A DNA stretch of 64,000 nt from Lytechinus pictus. Its lineage: Eukaryota; Echinodermata; Echinoidea; Temnopleuroida; Toxopneustidae. The notes beneath the pieces were generated by a model that saw only the letters and a program-made list of their open reading frames with translations, was not told the origin of the DNA and did not search any database. The DNA is taken from NCBI RefSeq assembly GCF_037042905.1, contig NC_087252.1, positions 13,883,201 to 13,947,200 on the forward strand, written 5' to 3'. Below, in pieces: positions 46,082 to 58,451 of this stretch. Both the position numbers and the translations under genes were made by a program. The first letter of the stretch is position 1. Each line of letters begins with the position of its first letter.

Positions 46082-46518
46082 ATATTTTCTGGAATGGACC
46101 TGACCTTTAACGTGGATATACACTTTTATCATGCATTTATGGAAACGAAATCACCAGCGTCATTTGAATTATATATACAAAATGGTACATTCGTGGATGA
46201 AGTAATTGTTTTTTTTTCCTCTAGTCGGACTTTCAAATCACATCCTTATCGGACTAAAAGTAGGCTGTAAACAGGTGATTTTTAGGGAACTTATTTTATG
46301 TGCTCGTTTATTCCTTTTCTGAACATGAAATAATAATTTTAGTCTTTGGTCCGACAGTCCGAGAACTATGTGTGCGTCCGAAAATCCGCTTATTAGCTAG
46401 GGCCATTATGGTATGGTCACATCCCATCTACATTTTAATTGCAGTAAATTTACAGAGTTGACATCAGTTACATTATTAATTCTTCAATAAAAGCTTTGTA
46501 ATTGCTCCCATAAAATAG

Positions 46519-46869
46519 GTACATTAACCTCGGAAGTACCGGACGATACCGTGTTAACTGATGGACAGAAAACGGTACGGATGGGCGACAGTGTTGTCCT
46601 GACATGTCGGTTTCGAGGCTCACCATTGGCTGTCTACTGGAAGAAAGGTGACGACCCAAGAAGGGCGCCAAACCTTGTATCATGGATTCCTACTGATGAC
46701 GTCACCGGTTTATGTGAAGGTCAAAGGCCATGTGAGATCATGGAGATGAATGAAGATCGATCTTTGGTCATCAAAGAAGTCAGCATTGCCGAGGAGGGTC
46801 GATACATCTGTCGAGTATCGAACTACAAGGGATACCTCATTCACAACTTTACAGATATCCGTGTATTTG
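46519..46869 (+). CDS. Ig-like domain 1 exon
   Basis: 351 nt, phase 1-1, acceptor cataaaatag, donor gtaagt. A V-type Ig pattern: SVVLTC (Cys53), VYWKK (Trp64), then SIAEEGRYIC (Cys121) with the usual acidic-x-Gly-x-Tyr-x-Cys. A second cysteine pair (LCEGQRPC) in the middle may form an extra loop disulfide. The N-terminal ten residues after the signal peptide look flexible. Extracellular by topology. Confidence 0.85.
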
Positions 46870-47813
46870 GTAAGTCGTGCATATTATATCGGTGCTGATA
46901 TTGATACGTTATTACCATTACCATCAATGATACATGTACAAGAGAACAGATATGTCTAATATACACACAGTAATGACAGTGGCGTATCTAGGGAGGGGCA
47001 AGGTGGCACGTGCTTCGGGCGCGAAATTATTTTTCCCCCGCAGTTCCGGACCCCATGTCTACATATTATGAATATTCGTGACTTGAGTCTTCGAGATAAG
47101 AGACTACCAAACCCATTGGTCTATTAAAGTAAAGTTCCGAATTATCCACTTCTAAGTTAACCATGAGTCATGACATTGATAAGGCTAGCCCTAGCCTATC
47201 CTATACAACATGTTGTCTTGCCATTAATGGCAGTTTGATAAGTGTTTAAGAATTGGATCTAGATATAGATCTAAGGCCTATGTAAGGCTAACGGTAATTT
47301 GAGGGTGCTGATTCATTCGTATCAACGTGAACGGTAACAATTAGTTTTGTGAAAAATAAGTCCACGCGAATGCGTACTCTTATTTGGTTTAGAATCGTTT
47401 ATATTTCATGTAATAAAATAAAAGTAATCAATAGTGAGTGGGAGATGTCAACAGTCATCATTTGCATACACTGTTGAGTGACATTAAGTGAAATTATAAA
47501 ATGTCACAACTTCCTTATTTTGCATCCAATTTTTATGAAATTTTCATTGTCGTGATTTTTGGATTTTGTTCTTTTTGTTACAAAACAACTTTTTGTTTGG
47601 GGTGCACTTGCCATTTCAGTGGGTTGTATCTGCTTCAATAATTCTGACGTGATATACATGTTTTTTTCCTAAAAACATCAAAAGGAAGGAAACGGAGCGA
47701 TGGGGTGTGACCAAATTCTACCTATGGATAAAATAATTTTCACAATTTCATTTTTTAACCTATGCATAGATTTATTTTTACGCTTTTCATTTCCTTGTCC
47801 TCTTATTTTGTAG
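46870..47813 (+). other. Intron 2 of copy B
   Basis: At 46976-47060 there is a fragment with agtggcgtatctaggg, related to the end of the 43465-44888 element family. Otherwise AT-rich with nothing recognised. Confidence 0.5.
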
Positions 47814-48227
47814 CGCCTCCCTCGGAACCATATCCACGTATTGAGAAATGCCAAGAGGAACCCGTCAACAATGCTCCGCAATATTGCAGCCTCCCAGCTT
47901 TTGACAGTGTCACTATCACCTGCACCGCATCGAATTACTTTCCCGACATTGATCTGTTCTTCATCCACGAATCTATTACGACGAACGCAACATACTCGCA
48001 TACCGGCATCGAGACAAACGTGGACGGCACTAAAAACAGATCGGTTTCCATCGTCGCCAAGCCGAGTGAAACCCCCTATGTGTGCGTGGCGTCCCGTATC
48101 CCTGGATCGCAAGACCGAAGGACAGTGAGTGTAACAGTGTATCCTATTGATACAAAAGTTGCCATGACGACAGCACAAACTAATCAAACGACTCCACCTC
48201 ACCAGAGACATGTAGCAGCCAAAGTTG
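47814..48227 (+). CDS. Ig-like domain 2 and stalk exon
   Basis: 414 nt, phase 1-1, acceptor tattttgtag, donor gtaagc. The Ig cysteines are VTITC (Cys177) and PYVC (Cys231), with two more (Cys153, Cys165) N-terminal. The usual core tryptophan is replaced by Phe/Leu (DLFFIH) and the Asp-x-Gly turn is missing, so it is a divergent C-type or I-type Ig. N-glycosylation sequons NAT, NRS and NQT are present. The last 25 residues are Thr/Gln/Pro-rich, a membrane-proximal stalk. Confidence 0.8.
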
Positions 48228-48923
48228 GTAAGCACTGTATCTTTGTGAGACCTGTGTTAATATAGGTCTCTGCTATGTTCTTGCGCTATGATGAATATGA
48301 TACATTGTGTGTACGTGTGTGTTTGTGAATGGGTGTGTGTGTTGGGGTGGGTCAGTTCCTTTCTTTTCTACTGTGATTTCATTGTATGTGGTAGAGGTTG
48401 TTCCCTTCGTGCATTGGGAGTATATTTGCAGTACCAATTAATATATATTATACAAAATTTCGAAAGGGAACCATCTACATGTATCATAAAACATTAATGT
48501 TTGATTATCTATACTTTCTCTTATCAAAGGCAATTCATGTTGCTTAGCGTTGCAGTAGTGTTACCGACGATTTCCATAAACAACCAGTCAGGACAAGGAT
48601 CAAAAACAGAAGAAGAAAAAAATACATAAACAAATTTGTCAAGCAATATATTACATACATGTGGAATAAGTAGGCATAATACCATTTTATAAATGTATAT
48701 TTGCTTAGAATTCAAAAGTTTTTTTTATAGCACATGTTTACAATAAAGAATTTATCAGGAAAACATTTATGTATTTAACTGTTTAATGTTCCCTTCTCAT
48801 CCAATGGAAGAAATGTATACTTTCGAAGCTTATGATTGCTACATGATGTAGTATTACATACTTGACATTAAGTAATTCTCAATGTTACATTTGGTATTGT
48901 TTCTCTATCTTTGTGTGATATAG
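48228..48923 (+). other. Intron 3 of copy B
   Basis: Includes a short gtgtgt-rich stretch (48295-48340). Nothing else is recognised. Confidence 0.5.
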
Positions 48924-49010
48924 TTGTACCGCTTATTCTGATAATATTGGTAGCGGTTCTCGTTTGCGTCATCATCTGGTGGTATAGGAAGAAGCGGGCA
49001 TCGAATTACG
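48924..49010 (+). CDS. Transmembrane exon
   Basis: 87 nt, phase 1-1, acceptor tgatatag, donor gtatgt. It encodes VPLILIILVAVLVCVIIWW, a single strongly hydrophobic helix, followed at once by the basic stop-transfer YRKKR. With the signal peptide this gives type I topology: Ig outside, death folds in the cytosol. Confidence 0.9.
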
Positions 49011-49489
49011 GTATGTATATCATCACCTAATCATATTCTTTCATATTCAGTAACATGCAACAAGAGAATGAATGAGAGATTAATTAAGAAATTAAAATGA
49101 CAAGCACAACAGGGTTCTTTTTAAGGTCGTAGACCTAAAGAAATAGCTTAAACCTTAAGCCGGTTTCGTTTTTCTAATAACTAATCGGGCTACGTACCTG
49201 TTTAATGAAGACTAAATCGATAATAAATCAATCAATAAATGAATAAAAACAAACAGTCTGGTAAAAGGGGTAATCACCACAAGCTAATAAAATCTGTAAT
49301 TCATACATGCTTTATACAGGAACTACTCTGTAGGGGAAGCTATCATGATTATTGAAACTTCCACATGTATTAGTTTAATAAATTTAGATGATTAAAAGTT
49401 TTTATATCCCTCTTTTAAATATTCATGAGTATTATTCTAGATAAACGATTGGTCAATTCGTGATCATGTGACAATGTATAATTTCAATA

Positions 49490-50190
49490 GGAAGACACAT
49501 CGCTGCAATTAGCTCTGTATAGTTCACAGTTCGTTTCACTTGATTGTAATATTTCTGAACGTAAACCTGTCCTTTGTGGAGTTCCACAGGGCAGCATTCT
49601 TGGCCCACTTTTGTTACTTATATAAATGCTATTGATATGTCATCTAGATTGCTTCAATTTATACTTTTCGCTGATGATTCTAATATATTTCTGTCGCACC
49701 CCGACCCAGAGCAATTGACACAAATATTCAATGACGAACTAAAAAATGTTTCGAATTGGATAACAACTAACAAACTCTCTCTTAACCTCGAAAAAACTAG
49801 CTACATGCTATTTAGCAACAAGATTACGACTGTACCAAAAGATGTAATTATAAATGATACTGTCATTCAAAGAGTGCGATCTACTAAATTTTTGGGACTG
49901 ATCATTGACGAAAAACTTTCTTGGTGTCATTAGAAAATTAAGTTCCTTATACCCCATTATATTTTGTTATCATTGTATTCAACTTTAATTTTACCTTACT
50001 TGAATTACGGAGTTATTGCAGGCGAGTTCCTTTCATTTACCTTTTAAATAGAACATCGTTTGCACATAAGACATTTGTTTTTAATGGTCCAAAATTATGG
50101 ATTTTTTTTTCAAAGGATATTATACAATGTAATTCAATACAAAATTTCAAAGGAAAACTTAAAAAATATCTTCTGAATTCATATTAGATT
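49490..50190 (+). pseudogene. LINE reverse-transcriptase fragment
   Basis: Reads VLCGVPQGSILGPLL, a break, then FILFADDSNIFLSHPDPEQL (the catalytic FADD at about 49669) and FLGLIIDEKLSW, then a stop and frameshifts. CR1/L2-like, in the intron after the TM exon. Confidence 0.85.
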
Positions 50191-50269
50191 ATCGTTTCTT
50201 CACAAAGTAATGTAATTCAGAACTTAACAGAAAATTAGTTAACTTATTACCATCCTTTATAATTATCAT

Positions 50270-51420
50270 TGGACTTTTCGTCTGACCAAAGCCTTTGACT
50301 TGGTCAGCACGAGTGCACTTTTTAGCCTCCTGTAGAAGATAGGCTCCCCAAGACTGATGGTCATATCATTCCATGTACGCAGTTTGCTGCAACGCTGGAA
50401 CATCTGGTAGCGTCCCTCAGTTCCTAGCTGTAGTGTGAAGCAATTAGGCTGCGCCTGGCCCTGACACTCGTTGGGATCTTCTTCTCCATGCTTCCCCAGT
50501 ATGCATATGGCGAATGCACAGAAGGCATCTACATATATATCCGTACCACAGCAGATGGGGAAACTCTTCAACATCGACCGGCTACGTGTCAAAACACTGG
50601 TCAGGTCGTGAGATGTTGTACGGCAACTCGACGTCGCACCTGCCTTTCATAAAGAAGCGTGAATAGGCCTACAAGACCAAGTCATACAGCCGCCTGTCCT
50701 GTGAATGTAATGAGTTTGGATCATCCATCAGCCTGTAAGACAGAAATCCTGATCGACTCAAGACACTGACTGTCCTCCAGATATATCGATCAACAGCACG
50801 CACACGTCTGGTTGTGGTGGACTCCTCACCTACCTTGGATTGACTATATGTCTCTCATTCCCTTTCACTGGACAAGGAGATAAGCACAAGGATATAGGAA
50901 AATCTGTCACAGCCATGGCCAAGCTCCTCGCCGGAAATAAGTCCTTGAAAACGTACGCCGATCAAGAAAAGCGGCGAAACATCTTAAATGTCAGCTGTCT
51001 CGGACGTATCCTGCACGTTAAATGGCAGGACAGAGTGAAAAATACAAGGCCCTTCAGCGTACGTGCATGCTGGCATATTCTCGTTCCTTAGTGCCTCAAG
51101 TGTTTTGGCAAGTTCGCCGCATGAAACTTTGGCAAATCCTAGAAGGGATTCGCCAACGTAAGGTGAGTTGTGGTCCCCAGATAGATCACACCTCTGTTAT
51201 AAACACACCTGCAAATGTGACATAAAACTTGCCCGCATAAACACTAACAATTGTGAAGATGTATTATGGTAGTCGCCATTGATGGAGAGCTACTAAGTAC
51301 AGGGATCAAGACGTCAGAAAGTAATTGGAATGCTAAATTGGCAGACCAAGGACCAAGGAGGAAGGCTTGGGCAGCATTTATATCTGAACCTGAAAATATG
51401 GTGAAAACACTTTAACATTC
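50270..51420 (+). pseudogene. Second decayed LINE fragment
   Basis: Shows DLTKAFDLVSTSALFSLL-like RT motif remains at 50278-50330, then SLDKEISTRI and MAKLLAGNKSLKTYADQEKR (about 50915-50980), and LGRILHVKWQDRVKN (about 50999-51043). Many stops and frameshifts. From a different LINE group than the fragment before it. Confidence 0.7.
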
Positions 51421-51539
51421 AAATAAGACTTTAAAGCCTCTTCAGTGCAAAAGTATGTATGGACATTAAAAATATTAATAAAAACACGCAGAATGGATCA
51501 TAGCGCCTAAACCTAAAGATGATTCATTCTAAGGTGAGC

Positions 51540-52240
51540 AGTTGGTGTCGAACGTCTGACAACATCTCAGATCTGAATGAAATCCCCTTACATAAGCTCT
51601 TACACTATTATAAGCCTCAGAAAGTTATTTTCAAGATGGCGTTTGCGGCCATCTTAGAAATGATCTGAAGATTATCCGTTATTGTAAAATTACATCAGAA
51701 ATTGAATCAACATACCAAATGACTCACGAATAGAGATATTATTCATGATTCTGGGGCAAAAGATTCAAAAGCTAATATTTCAAGATGGCGTCATCTGGCG
51801 GCCATCTTCGATTTGACCTGAAGATGACATTATATTGCAAAATAGATAGCAGAAAGAGATTCTACACACCCTAAACCCATAAACAGAGGTATTACTCATC
51901 ATTCTGGGACAAGGGGTTAAAATTCAATTTTTCACGATGGCATCTGGCGGCCATATCTTGAATTTGACCTGAAGATGACATTATATTGCAAAGATAATGA
52001 TAGAAATGGATTCTACACACCCCTAAACCGCCAAAAGGATTTATTATTATTATTTTGGGGCAAGCGGCTTCAAAAGTTAGGGTTTCAAGATGGCATGGCG
52101 GCCATTTTGGATTTATGCAAATTAGCAAAATTGCCCAAACGTTCTAGGACCCCATTGCAATACGAATCAAGAAAATAAATTCATCGGAAAGCACATTTCT
52201 AGGTTCGGAAACTATCAAATCGACTATTCTTATTTTGGAT
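51540..52240 (+). repeat. ~150-bp tandem repeat, about four units
   Basis: The anchor tcaagatggc occurs near 51631, 51780, 51932 (tcacgatgg) and 52085, spacing 149-153 bp. Units contain ggcggccatctt, tttgacctgaagatgacatt and gattctacacaccctaaac. The aagatggcggccat-type core resembles a YY1 site. Confidence 0.85.
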
Positions 52241-52387
52241 ATGTACCGATACCTTCCCTGGTGACTTATTGTTGGTTTTAGGGTGGCTGGACTCATTTTG
52301 TTGTTATTCTGAAGATGATGATGATTATTATTATTAATATCATTATTATTATCACTTTTATTATGATCATTATTATTATTATTTCAG

Positions 52388-52438
52388 GGAAAGGGGACTT
52401 GGAAGCGTCGCCTTTGCGCCCGATGCAAGATATCAAAG
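52388..52438 (+). CDS. Juxtamembrane exon
   Basis: 51 nt, phase 1-1, acceptor atttcag, donor gtaagt. It encodes KGDLEASPLRPMQDIK plus split glycines. No motif is certain; EASPLRP could be a proline-directed phosphorylation site. It is included because the splice sites and phase fit perfectly. Confidence 0.6.
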
Positions 52439-53628
52439 GTAAGTCTATCCCATGCATATCATCTTAATCCATATTTCAGCCTTTTCAAACAAAATCATTT
52501 AATAGCACACTATAATTTTTGCTTCCCTTCTCTCTTTCTCCCTTTCCTCACTGTGAAGAAAACCTACGTGCACATTCCATCCCTATAGAGTACCGAAGTA
52601 TGACGTCACTGTCATGACAACGAACCAGCTGGTTATAAACAGAGTCGCAGTTGACGATCGTCTATTTGCATTTGCAAAAATTATCATCATTCTGAGGTTG
52701 CAAGCGATGAAATTCCGTTAGCGGCCATTTCTCCAATGAGAAACACGCTCCGGGTTCATTTGTTTAGAACCAGGCCGTCATACTATGGCAACTGACGTCA
52801 TTGCTTCGGATATTTCCGTATCCCTAACTTTTTTTACAAAAAAATCAGAAATTGAGCGACTAATTCTCAATTTATTTTGCCAAAGCAAATGTCCACTATG
52901 GTGATATTCACGTTGTGGGTTTTTCACTATGTAAATTTATTCAGTGTTAAGGGGAGCGGTGGGTGAAGTAACCGAAACTTTGTGTGGTCTGTTGTAACTG
53001 TGTCTTAGAATTAACTAGTCCACAAAATGCACATTAAGAGATAACCATCGATAATACAGAGATTTAATTTTATTTCGCTCCGTGGTAGCATACTGGTATG
53101 AATGTATTTAGGGTGTATTCGTATGTTCTCATTCAAGCGGGCCTATATTTTAAGACTACACAACTCATAATGTTGCATTGTGTTGTCCAGATGTGAGTAG
53201 TTGAGGACTTGAGGTGGCGCTATATTAAGACTGCTAGTTCGTTGTTGCTTTATCACAGTGTGAACCGGTGTGGAAACGTGTTCCAATTTATCACAGTGGA
53301 ATGACTATGTGAACACACCGTGAAACACAGTGTTGTTGCAGTGTTTTCACAAGGCGTTCTTTCCAGCAGGAAAAAGTATTCATGAAACAGTACTTCAGTT
53401 GTATTTTGTGATTATTATTACCATTATTATTATTTATTGCTATTATAATTATAATTAGCATTATGATCATTATTATTATTATTATTACTACTACCTCTAC
53501 TATTATTTATATTTTCATCATCATTATCATTTACACATTGACATTGTTGACATTGACATTATTATTATTGTTGTTGATATTATTATTACTTTTATTATTA
53601 TTATATCAACTTTCAACTCTCTCCGTAG
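52439..53628 (+). other. Intron 5 of copy B
   Basis: Repeated cacagtgtgaac / cacagtg motifs at 53255-53345 and an AT-rich tat/att low-complexity run at 53410-53605 before the acceptor. No exon is recognised. Confidence 0.5.
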
Positions 53629-53871
53629 GGAAAGTTTCTTTTTATGAATTATGGAACTTGATACATCACATGGAATCTACATACTCGAGAAAACTACGGG
53701 TGGCCCTCATCAACCTGAATATATGTCGGGCAGAAGATGAACTATCTGCAGACAATGCCTATAATTCGCTTTGTCAATGGAAGGATACAAATACATACGA
53801 TGATGAAGCTGCGGTGCTGAAAAATGCATTAACTGGACATGCACTTAAGCCATTATGGGAAAAAATGTGCG
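53629..53871 (+). CDS. Death-fold exon, domain 1
   Basis: 243 nt, phase 1-1, acceptor tctccgtag, donor gtgaga. FYELWNLIHHMESTYSRKLRVALINLNICRAE covers helices 1-3 (the L-R-A-L-NL-I position matches LA--LGI of death domains). LCQWKDT has the helix-4 tryptophan, and AAVLKNALTGHALKPLWEKM forms helices 5-6. No copy exists in copy A within this window. Confidence 0.8.
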
Positions 53872-54379
53872 GTGAGATTTCGTCTTGATACAGCTTATAG
53901 TTACGAGTTGCCCCTTTAATTGTTATAAAGAGGATGTGAAAAAGAAGTGCGAGCATTATCCAATCAAAGTGACAACAATCGTGGCCAGGAAATTCAAATG
54001 GGTGTTGTCTAATAGTCCACTAATATCATTATCTGCGACCTTTATTTTTAAAGAATCTTGAATAATACAATAATCTATATATGTATTAAAAAAGATAAAT
54101 TAATCAACAATGATCATTCACAAAAATAAAACCCTTATTAAATATCTAATTCTGTTTTTTTCACTAATATTTCATATAATCAACTGGACAAACATCTTAT
54201 ATTAATCGGATGAATTACCACCATGTAGGCCCTAATATGCATATGCATAATATTTGTTCAGTAAGTCAATTCTTGTTTTATGATTTGAAAACTTAATTTT
54301 GTAATGCAAGATGAATATGAAGAGTGCATTACTAGAGTCATATAGATATGATCATGATTATGGCGATTTTATTTTTCAG

Positions 54380-54661
54380 GTAAGAGATATGAAGCAACGA
54401 ATGTTCCTGACAAATCATTGAATCGTATTTTATGGAACGTTGGTGGTGATAAACAAGTACGAAGTTTCTTTCGTGAACTTCTACATGACCAACAAGAGAG
54501 TTCGTTGGAATGGTTCGGAAATGAAAGTGATGGAATAAAGGATGCTACGACATTTCTAAGGAAATGGTGTGACAAAGAACATGAAGAAAACCAAATAGTC
54601 CAACTAAGTTTAGCTCTAGAAAGAGCCAATTTCAAGCCTTTAGACAGATCATTTTTCGAAG
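54380..54661 (+). CDS. Death-fold exon, domain 2
   Basis: 282 nt, phase 1-1. The acceptor tttttcag is followed directly by gtaaga, so the exon starts with a donor-like sequence; the donor is gtgagt. LNRILWNVGGDKQVRSFFRELL, then FLRKWCDKE (tryptophan) and QIVQLSLALERANFKPLDRSFFEG fit a divergent death domain. No counterpart in copy A within the window. Confidence 0.75.
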
Positions 54662-54966
54662 GTGAGTTAAAAAAAGAGACCCATCTTTGTCTAATGAGGT
54701 CCTGATAGATGAAAGCTAAAGCATCAAAACTGGTCCCCTGTGTCATTTCTATTTGGTTTGGTAATTGTTGTATTTAAATGATCAGCAAATACATCCATAC
54801 GCCCGCGCATACTTGCATATATGTATATAATTGTGTACATATATACCGTGTGAGTAAAGAAAAAATTGGCACCTCCCAAATCCCTAATATAAGTCATGTA
54901 TATTTCATTTTAAAAAACAACCAATCTGGGTTGTTGATTTTTGTGTTTGCTTTTTATTTCGTGTAG

Positions 54967-55245
54967 ATCTTGAAGTGCCCGAATATCTTCAGCAAGCGAT
55001 AACCCCTGCTGAGATTCAGAAGTGTGTCTACAGACTCACAGAAAGGCATGTTAGGAGGTTGGCCACGTCTGTTAAGATAAAGGATGAAAATCAAATAACC
55101 ACCACCATCGATGAAAATAAGGAAGTGCTGTTGATCGTTGAACAGATGATAAATGACTGGTTGATTGGACAAGAATGTGGCAACTATGAGAAGAGATGTA
55201 AACTGGATGATGCCATCATTGAGATTGGTCGCCATGATATGACAG
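54967..55245 (+). CDS. Death-fold exon, domain 3
   Basis: 279 nt, phase 1-1, acceptor tttcgtgtag, donor gtatcg. Counterpart of 3499-3777. ITPAEIQKCVYRLTERHVRRL, INDWLIGQECG and LDDAIIEIGRHDMTG mark helices 1-2, 4 and 5-6. One of the clearest death folds of the array. Confidence 0.85.
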
Positions 55246-55627
55246 GTATCGTATTCACATCAATATTCTTGTCATAAAACTTTTTAAAACCAGTGGGCTA
55301 TTTTATTTCGTAAAGCTGTTTCCCGGGGGCCACTTCCATTGACGAGTGGATACCATGCGCGAAAACCACCCTAAACAAGTATTTTCCATATTTTGAAAAA
55401 GATACACATAGCTATGCACATGATTGTGGGTCCTGTCTTGTATAAGATTATTTTCATGGCAGTTTACTTTCTTAAATTTAATTGAAATCGTTGCCACTTA
55501 GGAATCGATATGGTTGGTCAGTGTTGTTTCATTAAATCTTATCGTATGATTTTGTCCCCGTTATTAATATGTAAAAACTTTTCGAAAGCAATATTCAAGG
55601 AATTGCTATTCTATTCGTCTCTACCAG

Positions 55628-55705
55628 ATTCATTTGGGACAACGAGCTACAGAGCCCAATCAGGAGACGATCATAAGAGAGAACATTCTTATGCGAAGTA
55701 CTTCG
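55628..55705 (+). CDS. Linker exon
   Basis: 78 nt, phase 1-1, acceptor ctaccag, donor gtgagt. Counterpart of 4357-4434. 26 polar residues, no fold expected. Confidence 0.8.
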
Positions 55706-55719
55706 GTGAGTGTAATCCA

Positions 55720-56260
55720 GGGGCGTACCTACACGGGGGACGTGCCATCCCAGAGATTTGATGTGCCCCCTGAAAAAATATCAATTATTTTCTGCTCACG
55801 CTTCACGCTCGCATTTTTTATGTAGGAAGATACCCAATTACCCATCCTGTTCATGATTTACAAAACATGAAAAGAGGGTCCCGTTTTTTAGTCTAAAACA
55901 TAAATTTTCTTCCGCTCACATCACTTTTTTTTAGTTACATTCCTATCCCTTTCGTAATTACAAACAGTTCCTAGAATGACCCTTTTTAGGTCAGAATATC
56001 AAAAAATTTCACCTCGCGCTTCGCGCTCGCATTATTTTTATTTAATTGCAGAAATATGTATCGTCTTCATGGGTAACTGTAACAGTCCTTACTATATAGG
56101 TCCCTTTTCGGTCAGGCTAGACCGTTTATTAAAAATCTCTGCTCGCGCTTGGCGCACGCAGTAATAATAAATAGTTGCATACGCATCTTGTTCAGGATCA
56201 CAAACATTGCACAGAATGTTAAATTTTCAGGACATATCGAAAGTATTTTCAGTTTAATAA
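55720..56260 (+). mobile_element. Element fragment with gctcgcgcttcgcgctcgca
   Basis: Starts caggggcgtacctacacggg and carries three or four copies of the GC-rich motif (55795, 56013, 56140). Related to 29733-31476. Intronic, absent from the matching intron of copy A. Confidence 0.65.
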
Positions 56261-56304
56261 ATGATTAAGGCTTCAGGATTTACTATTCATACCATTATAC
56301 CAGG

Positions 56305-56515
56305 CATCGTGGCTCGGTGGTAGAGCGTCCACCGCATGAACCAGAGGTCATGGGTTCGATCCTCGGCCGAGTCATACCAAAGAATGGGACCTTCTGCCTT
56401 AGAACTGGGCACTCAGCAATTAGATTGGAGAAGGGTAATTGCAGGACCCGCTGGTAGAACAGTTTCCTAACTGAAGTGGCTACCCTGGGTAAATAAAACG
56501 TTATTTTATTTTTTG
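56305..56515 (+). mobile_element. tRNA-derived SINE
   Basis: The tRNA-like head has tggctcggtggtagagcg (box A) and gggttcgatcctcgg (box B). A body of about 120 bp follows, and the end is aaataaaacgttattttatt. Intronic, absent from copy A. Confidence 0.85.
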
Positions 56516-56537
56516 TGTGTTTTTATATGACCCACAG

Positions 56538-56771
56538 ATTGCAGCAGTTTATTTGATGACGACATCGAATCGTTGCTCAGGTATCTTCCAACAGGTGCGA
56601 TACCAATGTTTCTCCAAAAACTGGGGATTTCACGATCACAAGGAGACGACGATGTCGGAGAAAGGCTCCGATGCTGGAGAGATCAAAGGATCGGGAAACC
56701 CAAAGGATGTTCCCTACAAGAAACAACTGCAATCCTTATAGATACCCTGCAGGAGACAAATAACAATTTCG
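56538..56771 (+). CDS. Death-fold exon, domain 4
   Basis: 234 nt, phase 1-1, acceptor gacccacag, donor gtaatt. Counterpart of 4585-4812 with two extra codons (SR in LGISRSQGDD). Helix-4 tryptophan in LRCWRDQR. The frame stays open into the intron for about 90 codons, but the splice donor is conserved in both copies. Confidence 0.8.
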
Positions 56772-57591
56772 GTAATTGTCTCAGAACTGATGTAAAACCC
56801 GACGGAATCGAGTCTTTAATGAGAGTTCAAATTTGCTTTTTTGCAAGATTATTAGGAAATAAATCTTGCGTAGTAGATATTGCTTCTAGTCATTTTTGGA
56901 TATTATTCCATTATCACATATTAGAATCCGATCTCGGATATGCAAAGGAGAAAACCTCCCCAACTTCCCCCATTTCTGAAAAGAATTACACTGGATTCCG
57001 TATAAAGTGGATATTCTTAGTGGCCTTAATTCTTATTAAATCTTGACCAAAAGCATGAAACACGTGATATCAAAATTGATATCCTATATATATTTGAATT
57101 CCTTTTTTTCTCCAAAATGCACTTCTTTAGTTAAGAAAAGTAGGAATTCACATTTATTTTGGATATGTTTTGGTGGCAGAACCTTCCCAGCTACTTGTCA
57201 AACCAACTTTACGCTCAGATGCGGTTACTTCTCTAAACTAAGGCCTTCCATGACAACATTTCTCCTACTGAGAGCATACAGTCCGTAAATGTATTTACTA
57301 CACATTCCTAATTTCCATTTTACCTTATGCGCATGGGAAGCTAAGACGACCATGATATATTAACATTGCATTTGTTTAACGATCATTATCAATTTCTTAT
57401 TTACATTGTTACTACATGAACTGAGTCGCTGCCGTCGTAAGAGTCATGTTATCAGATCATTTATTATTTATACCAATATTATCATTATAACGGATTACCA
57501 AAAAAAAAAAGATTTTATATTATCATATATTTTTACCAAATATTTTAGGAGTAGTGTATAAAATCTTTTGATTTTTCAAATTGTCTTAAAG

Positions 57592-57792
57592 TGTTGTCCT
57601 TAAACGATGATGATCTGGAAAACATAGTTGCAAGCATGACCTCTCCAAAGCAGATGGAAGTACTCGCATCGAAGCTGAAGATAAAACCGGAGGGACCACC
57701 ATTACAAACCCTCAAAGACTGGATGGATGGGTCTAAAAATGACAATCGTCGTGACATTTTGTGGAAAGCGCTCACTTCGAGTGAATTATCAG
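57592..57792 (+). CDS. Death-fold exon, domain 5
   Basis: 201 nt, phase 1-1, acceptor attgtcttaaag, donor gtttgt. Counterpart of 5375-5575. DDLENIVASM, VLASKLKI, LKDWMDGS and RRDILWKALTSSEL follow death-domain spacing. The shortest domain of the array. Confidence 0.8.
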
Positions 57793-58451
57793 GTTTGTCA
57801 ACCAAAGTAGAGATACAATGTTGCAAGGAAAGCCATTATTGATCACGGTATTACTCGGTATTAAGTATTTGCTATTGGAAATTAAATACTACGACAATCA
57901 TAAGCAATGCACGTAACTCAAGCGATCACCTAGTAGAAATGCTTGACACCTTGTTTATTTCCTCGCTCCCTTACTTTCTAAAGCTTGGATATGTTGGATG
58001 AAGTATGAATTAAAGTGGCTATCAGATTACAAGCACCGAGGCTGCATAATGGTGGGGGGGGGGGGCAAGAAATTCATCTCCGAAATTCTTCCAGGTCTCT
58101 AATTTTTACCTGCATATGCAATGAACAATGAACATGGATATCAGGTGTAAGGGAAAATTAAGAAAAAGTGTTAGAGATGGTTTAAGTCAGAGCAATCATT
58201 GCAATCTTCAGTATGAACTCCGTTTTTTAATGGAATTACATATAATATTTTTCATTTTAAATTGTTTGTAATTGCGGAATACTATAGTGCTATTTGTTGA
58301 CTAATATTTTACAAAGTTGTATTACATTGCCTTTAGGATGTATAGAAGTCAACAGGGATGGATGAAATAAAATTAAAACCTCACTTGATTTTAATTTCTC
58401 ACTTGTTCCAAAGACGCTTTTCATGAAATGCCTTTCGTTTTCTTTTTCTAG

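Noticed and set aside
53463..53628. Ile/Leu-rich N-terminal extension before death-fold exon 1, looking like a TM segment
   Set aside because: It is translated ATT/TTA low-complexity intron directly before a clear acceptor; the real TM exon is at 48924-49010.
56772..57046. Extension of death-fold exon 4 into the intron as an open frame
   Set aside because: Copy A has stops soon after the same donor, and the donor and phase are conserved in both copies.
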